Shown one piece after another: positions 7,173 through 16,653 of a DNA stretch of 54,886 nt. The DNA comes from F1-60-MAGs104 sp964355975. GTDB lineage: Bacteria > Planctomycetota > Phycisphaerae > Phycisphaerales > SM1A02. The DNA is taken from assembly GCA_964355975.1 (NCBI GenBank), contig CAYHFW010000014.1, forward strand, positions 1 to 54,886, written 5' to 3'. Made by a program: the position numbers and the translations under genes. Each line of letters begins with the position of its first letter. Position 1 is the first letter of the stretch. A model generated the notes under the pieces. The model searched no databases, was not told where the DNA came from, and saw only the letters and a program-made list of their open reading frames with translations.

Positions 7173-9410
7173 TCACCCAACGACGGCGCATTCTTGGCCG
7201 ACGATCGCATTGAGTGTCGCGCTCGGACGCATCGCGGCAGCGGCAAGTTTGGCATTGGGGTGGTAGTAGCCGCCAACGTCCATCGCGCGCCGCTGCGCCC
7301 CGTTGAGTTCAGCGACGATCGCCTGCTCGTTCGCCGCAAGTTCAGCCGCCATCGGAGCGAAATGCGCCGCGAGCGCTCGGTCGCGCGTCTGGGCAGCCAT
7401 CGCTTGCGCCCAGTACATACCTATATAGAAGTGACTGCCGCGATTATCGAGTTCGCCGACTTTTCGGGCGGGCCCACGATTGTGCTTGAGATACTCGCCC
7501 GTCGCTGAGTCGAGCGCTTCGGCAAGCACGCGCGCACGCGCATTGCCAGTGCGGTCGGCCATGTGTTCGAGCGACGCGGCAAGGGCGAGAAACTCACCGA
7601 GCGAATCCCAGCGCAGGCAATTCTCTGCTTGAAACTGCTGCACATGCTTTGGAGCGCTGCCACCTGCACCAGTCTCGAAGAGTCCTCCACCATTCATGAG
7701 CGGAACAATCGAGAGCATCTTGGCGCTCGTGCCGAGTTCGAGAATCGGAAAGAGATCGGTCAGATAGTCGCGCAAAACATTTCCGGTCACCGAGATCGTG
7801 TCTTGTCCTGCACGCATTCGGTGCAGCGAGTAACGACACGCCGCTTCGGGGGCCATGATGTGAATCTCGAGGTCTGCAACATCGTGCGTCGAGAGATACT
7901 TCGTGACCTGCGCCATGAGCTGCACATCGTGTGGACGGTGGCCATCGAGCCAGAAGACTGCTGGAGTCTTCGTGAGGCGCGCGCGCGTCACAGCAAGTTT
8001 GACCCAATCGCAAATCGGAGCAGCCTTCGCCTGGCAGGCGCGCCAGATGTCGCCCGCTTCAACCTTGTGCTGCATGAGAACCGCCCCTGAACCATCGACG
8101 ATGCGCACGATGCCGTCCGACTTGATCTCGAACGTCTTGTCGTGCGATCCATACTCTTCGGCTTGTTGAGCCATGAGTCCAACATTGGGAACGCTTCCCA
8201 TCGTGCGAGGATCAAATGCGCCGTGCGCCTTGCACTCATCGATCACCGCTTGATAAACCCCCGCGTAGGTGCGGTCAGGAATGCACGCAATGGTGTCTTG
8301 CGTCTTTCCAGCGGCGTCCCACATCTTGCCGCTCTCGCGCAACATCGCGGGCATCGACGCGTCGACGATGATGTCGCTTGGAACATGCAAGTTTGTGATG
8401 CCGCGGTCTGAGTCGACCATCGCAATCGCTGGACCATGCGCATAGACCGCTTGAATATCTGCCTCAATCGCTGCGCGCTCGGCGGGCGGCAGTTGTGCGA
8501 TCTTGCTGATCACATCGCCGAATCCATTCTTGACATCGACGCCAAGCTTCGCAAAAGTCGCGGCGTGCTTGTCGAAGACAGGCTTGAAAAACGCCGTCAC
8601 GGCATGACCGAAGATGATCGGATCACTCACCTTCATCATCGTCGCCTTGAGATGCAGCGAGAAGAGCACGCCAGCATTGCGCGCCGCATCGATCTCAGCC
8701 GCGAGAAATGCGACAAGCGCACGCTTGCTCATGAACGTGCCGTCGAGAATCTCGCCAGCCTTGAGCGCGAGAGCATCTTTCAGAATCGTCGTGGTGCCAT
8801 CCGCTGCAACATGCTCGATGCGCACAGTCGTCGCAGCCGGAATGGTGATCGACTGCTCATTGCCAAAGAAATCGCCAGAGCGCATGGTTGCAATGTGCGT
8901 CTTGCTCGCAGTTGTCCATGCACCCATCTTGTGCGGATTGACCTTCGCATACTCCTTGACAGCTTTCGGTGCGCGGCGATCAGAGTTGCCTTCGCGAATG
9001 ACTGGATTGACCGCGCTTCCTTTGATGCGGTCGTAGCGCGCATTCGTCGCGCGCTGTGCATCGGTGGTGGGGCGATCTTCATAGTTTGGCAGCGCGTATC
9101 CCTGCGACTGCAATTCGGCGATCGCCGCCTTGAGCTGCGGAACGCTCGCGCTGACGTTGGGAAGCTTGATGATGTTTGCATCTGGGGTGAGGCAGAGGCG
9201 TCCGAGTTCGGCGAGTGCGTCGTCGATGCGTTGTTCAGGCTTGAGCGACTCTGGAAAGTTCGCGATGATGCGTCCAGCGAGTGAGATGTCACGCGTCTCG
9301 ACTGCGATGCCCGCTGGCGTTGTGAAGGCGCGAATGATCGGCAAGAGCGAATATGTCGCAAGTGCGGGAGCTTCGTCAGTGTGGGTGTACAGAATGGTGG
9401 GGGATGACAT
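7173..9410 (-). CDS. icd: NADP-dependent isocitrate dehydrogenase, monomeric type
   Basis: Oxidises isocitrate to 2-oxoglutarate and CO2 with NADP+ in the citric acid cycle. The 745-residue length fits the monomeric family (about 740) and not the 400-residue dimeric enzyme. The N-terminus ILYTHTDEAPALATYSLLPI is the hallmark of this family. Other conserved stretches are NIIKLPNVSASVPQLKAA, MVDSDRGITNLHVPSDIIVDASMP and WLDGHRPHD. The ATG at 9410 starts exactly at the family N-terminus, with GAGG eight bases upstream; the frame is open to 9488. It is a single gene, divergent from the cytochrome gene at 9518. Confidence 0.96.
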   Translation of the reverse strand: MSSPTILYTHTDEAPALATYSLLPIIRAFTTPAGIAVETRDISLAGRIIANFPESLKPEQRIDDALAELGRLCLTPDANIIKLPNVSASVPQLKAAIAELQSQGYALPNYEDRPTTDAQRATNARYDRIKGSAVNPVIREGNSDRRAPKAVKEYAKVNPHKMGAWTTASKTHIATMRSGDFFGNEQSITIPAATTVRIEHVAADGTTTILKDALALKAGEILDGTFMSKRALVAFLAAEIDAARNAGVLFSLHLKATMMKVSDPIIFGHAVTAFFKPVFDKHAATFAKLGVDVKNGFGDVISKIAQLPPAERAAIEADIQAVYAHGPAIAMVDSDRGITNLHVPSDIIVDASMPAMLRESGKMWDAAGKTQDTIACIPDRTYAGVYQAVIDECKAHGAFDPRTMGSVPNVGLMAQQAEEYGSHDKTFEIKSDGIVRIVDGSGAVLMQHKVEAGDIWRACQAKAAPICDWVKLAVTRARLTKTPAVFWLDGHRPHDVQLMAQVTKYLSTHDVADLEIHIMAPEAACRYSLHRMRAGQDTISVTGNVLRDYLTDLFPILELGTSAKMLSIVPLMNGGGLFETGAGGSAPKHVQQFQAENCLRWDSLGEFLALAASLEHMADRTGNARARVLAEALDSATGEYLKHNRGPARKVGELDNRGSHFYIGMYWAQAMAAQTRDRALAAHFAPMAAELAANEQAIVAELNGAQRRAMDVGGYYHPNAKLAAAAMRPSATLNAIVGQECAVVG

Positions 9411-9458
9411 CGCGTGTGCCTCGAAAGAGTGTTGTGCTCGGTGAAAGTGAGAATTTGA

Positions 9459-9488
9459 AGTGTACGGAAGAGTGAATGGTGGCTTCAA
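9459..9488 (-). promoter_or_regulatory. Candidate promoter of isocitrate dehydrogenase
   Basis: On the minus strand TTGAAG (9483-9488), an 18-base spacer and TACACT (9459-9464). The predicted start near 9452 leaves a leader of about 40 bases with a GAGG ribosome binding site. It overlaps the -35 position of the divergent gene at 9518. Confidence 0.4.
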
Positions 9489-9517
9489 GTCTCGAGGGGT
9501 TGGGCTAGGCTTGTGCG

Positions 9518-11818
9518 ATGCCCTTCACAATCGTCGCGTTGTTGTCGGCCATGCTCGCAGTCGATGCGCTTGCTCAGGAGGGAGATCAGGACGCAGCCAC
9601 GATCGCGCACCAGCACGCAGCACAATTCATCGAAACCTGGTGCGTGCACTGTCACAGCGGAGCAAAGCCCAAGGGAAAACTCGATTTCGAGCCGATCGTT
9701 GCGCGAATCAAGTCGAATTCACTGACGCCAACAGACAGGTCGGTGCTGCGAGATGCTCGCGACTTCGTGCGCACGGCAGAGATGCCTCCGCCCGAGGCAG
9801 AGGCGCGTCCCAACGCTGAAGAATCGGCGCGCGGCTGCGAGGCTCTGCGAGAAGTGTTGCGGCCGCGTGGGTCGCTGCCCGCTCCTGTCGGCGGAGTTCC
9901 GCGTCGCCTCAACCGCACTGAGTACACCAACGCAATTCGCGATCTCTTGGCGATCGATGTCGCACCTCTGGGCACACTTCCGCCCGATGAGGTCGGCGCT
10001 GGATTCGACAACGTTGCAAGCGTGCTCTCGCTCTCGCCAGGAGCGCTCGAGCGATACATCGACCTCGCAGAGTCGATCGCAAGCGAAGCGTGCCCCGAGG
10101 TCGATTTGCAAACGCCTCCTGCGCGCAGTTTCGCCGGCGAGGACTTGCACATTCCAGACAAGGCCGGTCGCGCAAACCAGCGGGGGGCAACACTCTGGTC
10201 GAATGGCGAGGCATCGATTCGAACAACACTCGCGCGCACCGGCGTCTACTCGATGCGTGTGCGAGTCGCTGCGCAGCAAGCGGGCCCCGAACCGGTCAAG
10301 ATCGCGCTCGCCGTTGATGGCAAGCCGGTCGCACACTTCGACATCACCGAGGCCACCAACACGACCGCAACGCGCACCACCGATGTGCGCATCGACGGGG
10401 GTTCACACAAAGTGGGGGTGATGTTTCTCAACGACTTCTATCTCAAGGATGGACCTGACGGAAAGTCGCAAGACCGAAACGTGATCGTGCATGCGCTTGA
10501 AGTCGTTGGACCGATCGACCCGCAACAGATTCCGATCTGGCAGAGCGTGATGGATGGCGAGCTCGATCTCAGTGAGAGCACATTGCCTCGCGCGCGAGAA
10601 CAGGCCGAGTTTCGCTGGCTGATCGCCACTTTTCTGCGCCGACCTGCAACCGGCAAGGACTTGCAGACACTCGATGCAGCACTCAAGCCGCTCAAGAAGA
10701 ATGCGCCGCGCGAACTCAGATTGCGCGGTGCGCTGACGACGCTGCTGTCGCATCCAGAGTTTCTCTTTCGTGTTGAGCGCGACCCAAAGGCCGGCGAGAA
10801 CGAGCGCGCGCTCGATGACTTTGAACTCGCAACACGCCTCGCTGCGTTTCTCTGGGCGAGTGTGCCTGATGCCGCGCTGCTGCAATCAGCCGAAGATGGA
10901 CTGCTCACAGATGATTCGCAGCGCACGCGCATCATCGAGACGATGCTTGCCGACGCGCGCGCTTCGCGTCTTGCGGTCCGCTTCGCTGCGCAGTGGTTGC
11001 ACATCGATGACATCGAAACACGCACGCCCGATGCGACGAGGTTTCCGAAGATCGATGAAGAGTTGCTCGCGTCGATGCGCGCAGAGAGTGTGCTGCTCTT
11101 CGACAGTCTGTTGCGCGAGCATCGCCCAGTGTCAGAACTGCTCGACGCCGACTACACATTTGTCGATGCGCGACTTGCGAATCACTACGGCATGGCTGCG
11201 CCCGCAGCGTCAGGAATGCAACGTGTGCCGGTTGACCCCGTGCGCGGCGGGGGAGTGATCGCGCACGCGAGCGTGCTGCTTGCGACGTCGAATCCATCGC
11301 GAACATCGCCAGTCAAACGAGGCAAGTGGGTACTCGAAGCGATGCTTGATGCCGCGCCGCCGCCACCGCCGCCTGGCACTGCACAATTACCGCGCGAGGC
11401 AGAAGACCCTTCAGGCAAGACGATGCGTCAGTTGCTCGAGGCACACCGAGCCGATCCAAATTGTGCCGCGTGTCATCGCCGCATGGATGCCCTTGGGTTT
11501 GCGCTCGAGCAATGGGATGCCGTGGGCCGTCATCGCGCCGCTTCATCGGCGACTCCGATCGATGATCATGGCGACCTGCCCGATGGTCGCAGTGTGATCG
11601 GTCTCGCAGGACTACGCGAGACGCTAGTTGGTGATCCCGCATTTCTGCGCAGTCTCATCAAGCATCTGTTTATCTACGCGACGGGTCGCGAGCAAGGCGA
11701 GCGCGACGAAGCGATCATCGATGAATTGGTCGAGAGTCTCAGCGCGAACCCGACACTGCACGACGTTGTTATTGCGGTCGCACAGAGTCGGTCGATGCGG
11801 TTTCGCGGCGCGCCGTGA
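9518..11818 (+). CDS. Planctomycete cytochrome protein (DUF1587/1595/1592/1588/1585)
   Basis: A secreted protein typical of Planctomycetes, whose biochemical role is not established. Signal peptide at residues 1-20. The cytochrome-like segment has one haem site, CVHCH, near residue 45. DUF1587 follows (RLNRTEYTNAIRDLL), then a carbohydrate-binding-like insert, DUF1595/1592 (FLRRPAT; LLSHPEFLFR; LAAFLWASVPDA) and DUF1588/1585 with a second CXXCH (CAACHRRMDALGFALEQWD) near residue 650. A TAGGCT box lies at 9506-9511, six bases before the ATG, predicting a leaderless transcript. The DUF1552 gene follows 99 bases after the stop, the usual pairing in this phylum. Roles suggested elsewhere, such as polysaccharide breakdown, are inference. 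Confidence 0.9.
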   Translation: MPFTIVALLSAMLAVDALAQEGDQDAATIAHQHAAQFIETWCVHCHSGAKPKGKLDFEPIVARIKSNSLTPTDRSVLRDARDFVRTAEMPPPEAEARPNAEESARGCEALREVLRPRGSLPAPVGGVPRRLNRTEYTNAIRDLLAIDVAPLGTLPPDEVGAGFDNVASVLSLSPGALERYIDLAESIASEACPEVDLQTPPARSFAGEDLHIPDKAGRANQRGATLWSNGEASIRTTLARTGVYSMRVRVAAQQAGPEPVKIALAVDGKPVAHFDITEATNTTATRTTDVRIDGGSHKVGVMFLNDFYLKDGPDGKSQDRNVIVHALEVVGPIDPQQIPIWQSVMDGELDLSESTLPRAREQAEFRWLIATFLRRPATGKDLQTLDAALKPLKKNAPRELRLRGALTTLLSHPEFLFRVERDPKAGENERALDDFELATRLAAFLWASVPDAALLQSAEDGLLTDDSQRTRIIETMLADARASRLAVRFAAQWLHIDDIETRTPDATRFPKIDEELLASMRAESVLLFDSLLREHRPVSELLDADYTFVDARLANHYGMAAPAASGMQRVPVDPVRGGGVIAHASVLLATSNPSRTSPVKRGKWVLEAMLDAAPPPPPPGTAQLPREAEDPSGKTMRQLLEAHRADPNCAACHRRMDALGFALEQWDAVGRHRAASSATPIDDHGDLPDGRSVIGLAGLRETLVGDPAFLRSLIKHLFIYATGREQGERDEAIIDELVESLSANPTLHDVVIAVAQSRSMRFRGAP

Positions 11819-11884
11819 GCGAACATGCAGATGAAAAAACGCTGATCGGCTCGCACAAAGGTTTGAGATTCGCCGTGTGACCCT

Positions 11885-11890
11885 TACACT
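11885..11890 (+). promoter_or_regulatory. Candidate -10 box of the DUF1552 gene
   Basis: TACACT with TTGAGA 16 bases upstream (11863-11868). It lies nine bases before an in-frame GTG at 11900 and 27 bases before the ATG at 11918, giving a very short leader with no SD sequence. Confidence 0.35.
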
Positions 11891-11917
11891 TTGCGCGGCG
11901 TGACTCATCTACCTCCG

Positions 11918-13270
11918 ATGCGAACTGCCCTTTCGCGACGCACGATATTGCGCGGCGCGGGTGCGGCATTGGCGCTTCCGCTACTCGAAGCGATGATCCC
12001 AACGCAGTCGTTCTTGCGAAGTGCAGCCGCGGCGACGCTCGCGGGCTCTGCGGCGCCTCTTGCTGCGCCAGCGCGCATGATGTTCGTCTTTCTTCCAAAC
12101 GGTGTCGAACCCACGACGTGGTCGCAGACATTGCAGAGTCTGCTCGCACCGCACGCCGGATCGTTCAGCGTCATGCGCGGACTCTGCCACCGCAATGCAG
12201 AGGCGCAACTCGATGGCCCAGGCGATCACGCGCGCAGTGCGGCGTGCTTTCTGACTGGCGTGCATCCAAAGAAAACCTCGGGCGGAGACATCACCGCAGG
12301 GGTGAGCGTCGATCAAGTTGCTGCGCGCGAACTCTCAGGTCGCACACAATTCGACAGCCTCGAACTCGGCGGAGAGGCAACGATGACCGCTGGAAACTGC
12401 GACTCTGGGTACAGCTGCGCATATAGCGCGAACATTTCGTGGCGGGGTCCGCACACTCCAAGCGGCAAAGATCACGACCCGCGCGTTCTCTTCGAGCGGC
12501 TCTTTTCAATTGGATCCTCGCACGAAGATGCGCAAGCACGCGCGCATCGCATCGCGCTTCGCAAGAGCATTCTCGATGCGCTCTCGCCATCGACGAGCGC
12601 ACTTCGCGCGCGCCTCGGTGAAGCGGATCGTCGAAAGATTGATGAGTACATGGACGGCGTACGCGCGCTCGAGAAGCGCATCGAAAGTGCGGAACGGTTT
12701 GCGAAGAATCCTGCGCAGGCGCAGGGGAGTTCTGGATTCGTGATGCCGCAGGGCAGTCCACCTGATTACACCGCGCGCATCGACTTGCTTGCAGACCTCG
12801 CCGCGCTTGCCCTGCAAAGCGATCGCACGCGCGTCATCTCGCTGATGCTCGCCAACGAGGGATCGAATCGATCATTCCCAGAGTTGGGTGTCGCCGACGG
12901 TCATCATGAGGTGAGCCACCACGGCGACCAAGCAGAGAAGAAAGAGAAGTTCGCAAAGATCAACCGCTGGCAGATCGAACGGTTTGCGCGACTGATCGCA
13001 ACGCTGCGCAAAGTCGAAGTGGATGGCGCGCCGCTACTCGACAGCACAATGCTGCTCTTTGGCGCAGCGATCACCGACGGCAATCGACACAATCACGATG
13101 ACTTGCCTGTGGTATTTGCTGGCGGCAAGGCGCTCGGAATCAACCACACGGGCGAGCACATCTCGCCCGCGGGAACGCCGCTGTGCAATCTTTATGTTTC
13201 GATGCTCAATCGTGTTGGTGTGAAGGGCGATCGCTTCGGCGATAGCACAGGCGCGCTCTGGCAAGCGTGA
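11918..13270 (+). CDS. DUF1552 secreted protein (Tat signal)
   Basis: A sulfatase/alkaline-phosphatase-superfamily-like protein that is almost always encoded with DUF1592-type cytochromes in planctomycetes; function unknown. The N-terminus has a twin-arginine signal (LSRRTILRGAGAALALPLL). Conserved blocks include MFVFLPNGVEP, FSVMRGLCHRNAE, GDHARSAACFLTG, DHDPRVLFERLF, RTRVISLMLANEGSNRSF and HHEVSHHGD, and it ends typically with LYVSMLNRVGV and FGDSTGAL. The ATG at 11918 directly precedes the Tat motif; a GTG at 11900 in the same frame is an alternative that fits the upstream promoter better. The length of about 450 residues is normal. Confidence 0.9.
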   Translation: MRTALSRRTILRGAGAALALPLLEAMIPTQSFLRSAAAATLAGSAAPLAAPARMMFVFLPNGVEPTTWSQTLQSLLAPHAGSFSVMRGLCHRNAEAQLDGPGDHARSAACFLTGVHPKKTSGGDITAGVSVDQVAARELSGRTQFDSLELGGEATMTAGNCDSGYSCAYSANISWRGPHTPSGKDHDPRVLFERLFSIGSSHEDAQARAHRIALRKSILDALSPSTSALRARLGEADRRKIDEYMDGVRALEKRIESAERFAKNPAQAQGSSGFVMPQGSPPDYTARIDLLADLAALALQSDRTRVISLMLANEGSNRSFPELGVADGHHEVSHHGDQAEKKEKFAKINRWQIERFARLIATLRKVEVDGAPLLDSTMLLFGAAITDGNRHNHDDLPVVFAGGKALGINHTGEHISPAGTPLCNLYVSMLNRVGVKGDRFGDSTGALWQA

Positions 13271-13320
13271 TCGCGGCGCCAGAGTGATCGCGGCGCGCTC
13301 CAGCAAGCGTGATCGCGGCG
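13267..13320. repeat. Three direct copies of a 12-bp motif
   Basis: GTGATCGCGGCG occurs at 13267-13278 (overlapping the DUF1552 stop), 13284-13295 and 13309-13320. The surrounding bases are partly shared. The gap from 13271 to 13586 contains no gene that I can support, only repeats and the palindrome below. Confidence 0.75.
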
Positions 13321-13388
13321 GAATACTTCACTCGGCGCTCAAACAGCCCTCGCCGAGCTGCGCAGACTTGCTCGGCTCGGGAACTCGC

Positions 13389-13546
13389 GCGAGCGAAGAT
13401 TCCGCCGCGTGGACGCAAACGAACATCCAGCAGAGACGCGCACCAAGTCCCGTTCTTTGGAATGAATGACCCTCTTAATGATGCATTCTTTCCAAAGAAC
13501 GGTTGCAAGTGCGAGCGAAGATTCCGCCGCGTGGACGCAAGCGAAC
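13389..13546. repeat. 36-bp direct repeats flanking a palindromic element
   Basis: A 36-bp sequence starting GCGAGCGAAGATTCCGCC occurs at 13389-13424 and again at 13511-13546 with one mismatch. The palindromic element at 13450-13502 lies between the two copies. Confidence 0.85.
13450..13502. repeat. Palindromic element, copy 1
   Basis: Two 19-bp arms (13450-13468 and 13484-13502, beginning CCGTTCTTTGG) pair with 18 of 19 matches around a 15-base loop. A second copy lies inverted at 28314-28366 and matches at about 45 of 53 positions. It sits between convergent genes and could also act as a bidirectional terminator, although no run of T follows. Confidence 0.8.
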
Positions 13547-13586
13547 TGATCACTCACGCTGGTCGATCACTCACCACGCAGACAAT

Positions 13587-14801
13587 TCACGGCTGGCAGG
13601 GTCCCCATTCGCCGATGAGTACGCCGAGATCGGATCCATTCACCACGCCATCGCCCGTGATGTCGGCCGCGCATCCGCTCTCGCCGCTCGTCAATAATCC
13701 GACGCGAAATCCAGCGAACGCGCGCGTGTTGCCGAGATACTGCCCGTAGGGGTCTGTCGCACCCGTCGCGCTCATCCAGAGTTGATAAGCAGGGGCGACT
13801 GCGATGCCTCCGTGCACCTGACGCCAAATCGGCTGATTCAGCGGGTTCGGTGCACCGGCGACGGGCGCAACGACGGTGTCAGTCCACTCAACGAGATTGC
13901 CACCTTGATCAAGCGTGTTCCACGGTGATGGCGAGTGGCACGCGCCAACACGCGTGAGATTCGCGAGAAACCCAAACGAGTCGGGGCAATTCGTGACGTC
14001 ACCACTCGGGCAACTCGCTGGACACCACTGCGCGATGTTGTTGTAGTTGGCGAGCGGCGTCGCGCTCGCGTTCGTCACCTCGCCACACGCATTCACAGTC
14101 GCAGCAGTTGGCGGTTCGTCACTCTGCGTTGGAAACCGCCAGTAGTGTGATCCGTTCGTCGTTGGCAAGTGCGAGAAGTGCGCAGCCTTGATCCATTCAT
14201 CTTGTGACGGAAGCACAAACCCAGTGCGCACGCCGCGCGTTGCGTACCCGCCGAATGTCGCTTGATTTCGCAGGTCGTACGCGCCAGTTTCAGTGTTCTG
14301 CGAGATCCAGCACTGGTAGCGCGCGACGCCGGCACCGTCGACAGTGCGTTCGTGGTGTCCGTTGTGAAGTGAGTTGATGAATCGTGCTGCGCGAAAGAAA
14401 TCGATCCATGCGATTGGTCGCTGCGACCAGACAGGCGAGGCAAGTTGGTATCGCTCGCCAACAGGTGCGCTCAGCACGCGGCGCACCGATCCATACTTTG
14501 GATCGCTCTCAGGCGACATTGCGCCATCCCAGAGTCCACGCGCGTTTTCACCGTTGGGATCAACCGCGTTGAGAAAACTCACCCACTGATTGACAGTGAC
14601 CTCGAATCGACCAATCTCATAGTCGTACGAAACTGCACCGACGAATTCGGTCGCGTTTGGCGCGGTCGGAAATGTGGGATTGGCGTGGATGATCGGCAGC
14701 GCCTCATTGCCAGGATCACCCACTGCAACGAGATCGATTTCGATCTGCGGAGGGATCGCTTGCGCGAGCGTTGCGGCGAGAAGTGCGATGAACAGAGGCA
14801 T
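13587..14801 (-). CDS. Secreted SUMF1-fold protein with dockerin-like tail, likely non-catalytic
   Basis: Signal peptide MPLFIALLAATLAQA, then a formylglycine-generating-enzyme (SUMF1/FGE) fold: YEIGRFEVTVNQWVSFLNAV, IAWIDFFRAARFINSLH, FVLPSQDEWIKAAHF, WNTLDQGGNLVEWTDT and AGFRVG. The two active-site cysteines of true FGEs are absent: the corresponding region reads VHGGIAVAPAYQLWMS. It is therefore probably a binding or structural relative. The C-terminus holds one EF-hand loop (DITGDGVVNGSDL) and ends WGPCQ. The start at 14801 was chosen for the signal peptide; the frame is open to 14906. It has no close neighbour on its strand. Confidence 0.8.
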   Translation of the reverse strand: MPLFIALLAATLAQAIPPQIEIDLVAVGDPGNEALPIIHANPTFPTAPNATEFVGAVSYDYEIGRFEVTVNQWVSFLNAVDPNGENARGLWDGAMSPESDPKYGSVRRVLSAPVGERYQLASPVWSQRPIAWIDFFRAARFINSLHNGHHERTVDGAGVARYQCWISQNTETGAYDLRNQATFGGYATRGVRTGFVLPSQDEWIKAAHFSHLPTTNGSHYWRFPTQSDEPPTAATVNACGEVTNASATPLANYNNIAQWCPASCPSGDVTNCPDSFGFLANLTRVGACHSPSPWNTLDQGGNLVEWTDTVVAPVAGAPNPLNQPIWRQVHGGIAVAPAYQLWMSATGATDPYGQYLGNTRAFAGFRVGLLTSGESGCAADITGDGVVNGSDLGVLIGEWGPCQP

Positions 14802-14908
14802 GAAGAGTCTTTGTGCTGAGTCAATAACTGCGCGCCAAACTCCTTCGAAGTTCTCTGCGCGTAGGACACTATGGCTTCGCGAAACGAAAATGCAAAACGA
14901 AATCAAGA

Positions 14909-14937
14909 TTGCTTTTGCGCAGTTCGCGGGCTATAGT
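14909..14937 (+). promoter_or_regulatory. Promoter of the DEAD-box helicase gene
   Basis: TTGCTT (14909-14914), a 17-base spacer and TATAGT (14932-14937). The transcript would start near 14944, more than 110 bases before the first possible start codon. Confidence 0.5.
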
Positions 14938-14943
14938 CCTCGT

Positions 14944-15058
14944 TCCCCGCCGGTAGCCTCAGGTCGCGCGCACTCTGCGAACGACGATTCTCTGGGATTC
15001 AGCCGGCAGCTGTGGGACGCATCGGAAGCGTCTTTTCAGCGCCAACAGGCCTGATCCT
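14944..15058 (+). promoter_or_regulatory. Long structured 5' leader of the helicase mRNA
   Basis: Contains a small hairpin GACGC/GCGTC (15016-15020 with 15028-15032) followed by TTTT, which looks like a weak terminator or attenuator. A second hairpin ACAGG/CCTGT (about 15045-15060) covers the GTG at 15059. Long leaders are common for cold-induced RNA helicases; here that is inference. Confidence 0.35.
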
Positions 15059-16588
15059 GTGCCTTCCCGGCTCGCCGCGGCAGTACCAGATCCGTCCAAT
15101 TCACCGACTCTCGGTCTCCGAAAAGGCCGATGGTCAGAAAGTTATTGTTCTTTGTCTATCGATACCGCTTCGTCTCATTCTCAGTCCGCACCAGTTACTC
15201 AGTCGGCACCAACCGCAGCAGCGTGTGAGTTCACACCACTGTTGCTCGCCAAACCAATTCTCGACGCACTGAAGGCCGAGGGTTACACAACTCCAACGCC
15301 GATCCAGTCGCAGGCGATTCCGCCAGCGCTCGAGGGTCGCGACATTCTCGGCATCGCACAAACTGGCACGGGCAAGACTGCCGCATTCGCGTTGCCAATC
15401 TTGCATCACATGCTGCGCGCAGAAGCTGCACAAAGTGTTCGCACGCAAGGTCGCGCACCACGCGCGCTCATTTTGGCGCCAACGCGCGAACTCGCTGCAC
15501 AAATCGGCGAGAGCTTTGCAACTTACGGAAGAAACACCAAGATTCGCCATGTCGTAATTTTCGGTGGAGTCAATCAGCGCCCACAAGTGAATGCACTGCG
15601 CAACGGAGTCGACATCATTGTTGCAACTCCGGGCCGTCTCACCGACCTCATGCAGCAGCGCCTCGTCGATCTCACAGCGATCTCGTTCGCCGTGCTCGAT
15701 GAAGCTGACCGCATGCTCGACATGGGATTCATCGAGCCGATTCGCCGCATTATGAAGGCGATTCCAACAAAGCGGCAGACGATGCTCTTCTCTGCAACGA
15801 TGCCGCAAGAGATCAAGCATCTCGCTGATTCGTTCTTGAAGGATCCCACACGCGTTGCAGTGACACCGGTCGCTTCGACGGTCGATCGCATCGCGCAGCG
15901 GCTCTATCAAGTTGCGACGACACAGAAGACGCAGTTGCTGTTGCATGTGTTGCAGACCGAGGGCGTTGGGCGGGTGCTTGTCTTCACCAAGACCAAGCAT
16001 GGCGCCGATCGCGTCGTCAAGCGGCTGCACAGCGCGGGAGTGACTGCGGGTGCGATCCACGGAAACAAGGCGCAAAATCACCGCACGCGCACGCTTGAAG
16101 CATTTCGATCAGGCGCGTCGCCCGTACTCGTCGCGACCGACATCGCAGCGCGCGGCATCGACGTCGACGGCATCACGCACGTCATCAACTTCGATCTGCC
16201 GATGGAGCCCGAGTCGTACGTGCACCGCATCGGCCGCACGGCGCGCGCAGGTGCATCAGGCATCGCGATTACGTTTTGTTCACCCGAAGAGCGTGGGCTG
16301 TTGCGCAGCGTCGAGAAGTTGACGCGCAAGCAGATTCCTGTGGTTGTGCTTCCAACGAATCTTCCAGTCTTGCCAACTGCGGCAGCGAAGGCGTTGCACA
16401 CTCCGCAAGGAAACCAAAGCATCCAGCACCAACAGGCGAATGGCAAGCCATCGCAGCGTGGCGGCGGGTCGTTCTCGCAAGGTGGATCGTTCGGTGGAGG
16501 ACCACGCAATCATGGTCCGAGCGGTGGATCGCACCGCGGGCAACGCAACGCTGGTCCATCGACGGCGCGCCGCACCGGACATCGCTGA
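15059..16588 (+). CDS. rhlE: DEAD-box ATP-dependent RNA helicase, RhlE-like
   Basis: Unwinds RNA duplexes using ATP, in ribosome assembly and RNA turnover, often important in the cold. Motifs in order: Q motif TPTPIQSQAI, motif I AQTGTGKT (near residue 102), PTRELA, TPGRL, DEAD (near residue 215), SAT, then the second RecA-like domain with VATDIAARGIDVDGI and HRIGRTARAG (near residue 390). The tail is rich in Gly, Arg, Ser and Gln, usual for RNA binding. The start is uncertain: GTG at 15059 gives an odd Ser/Pro-rich 60-residue extension, and TTG at 15152 is an alternative. Confidence 0.92.
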   Translation: MPSRLAAAVPDPSNSPTLGLRKGRWSESYCSLSIDTASSHSQSAPVTQSAPTAAACEFTPLLLAKPILDALKAEGYTTPTPIQSQAIPPALEGRDILGIAQTGTGKTAAFALPILHHMLRAEAAQSVRTQGRAPRALILAPTRELAAQIGESFATYGRNTKIRHVVIFGGVNQRPQVNALRNGVDIIVATPGRLTDLMQQRLVDLTAISFAVLDEADRMLDMGFIEPIRRIMKAIPTKRQTMLFSATMPQEIKHLADSFLKDPTRVAVTPVASTVDRIAQRLYQVATTQKTQLLLHVLQTEGVGRVLVFTKTKHGADRVVKRLHSAGVTAGAIHGNKAQNHRTRTLEAFRSGASPVLVATDIAARGIDVDGITHVINFDLPMEPESYVHRIGRTARAGASGIAITFCSPEERGLLRSVEKLTRKQIPVVVLPTNLPVLPTAAAKALHTPQGNQSIQHQQANGKPSQRGGGSFSQGGSFGGGPRNHGPSGGSHRGQRNAGPSTARRTGHR

Positions 16589-16653
16589 GAGTCGGCGCAC
16601 TTGCGCACAGAAGGGCGCATGAATTAGCGCACGGATTGGCGCGTGAAATTCTC

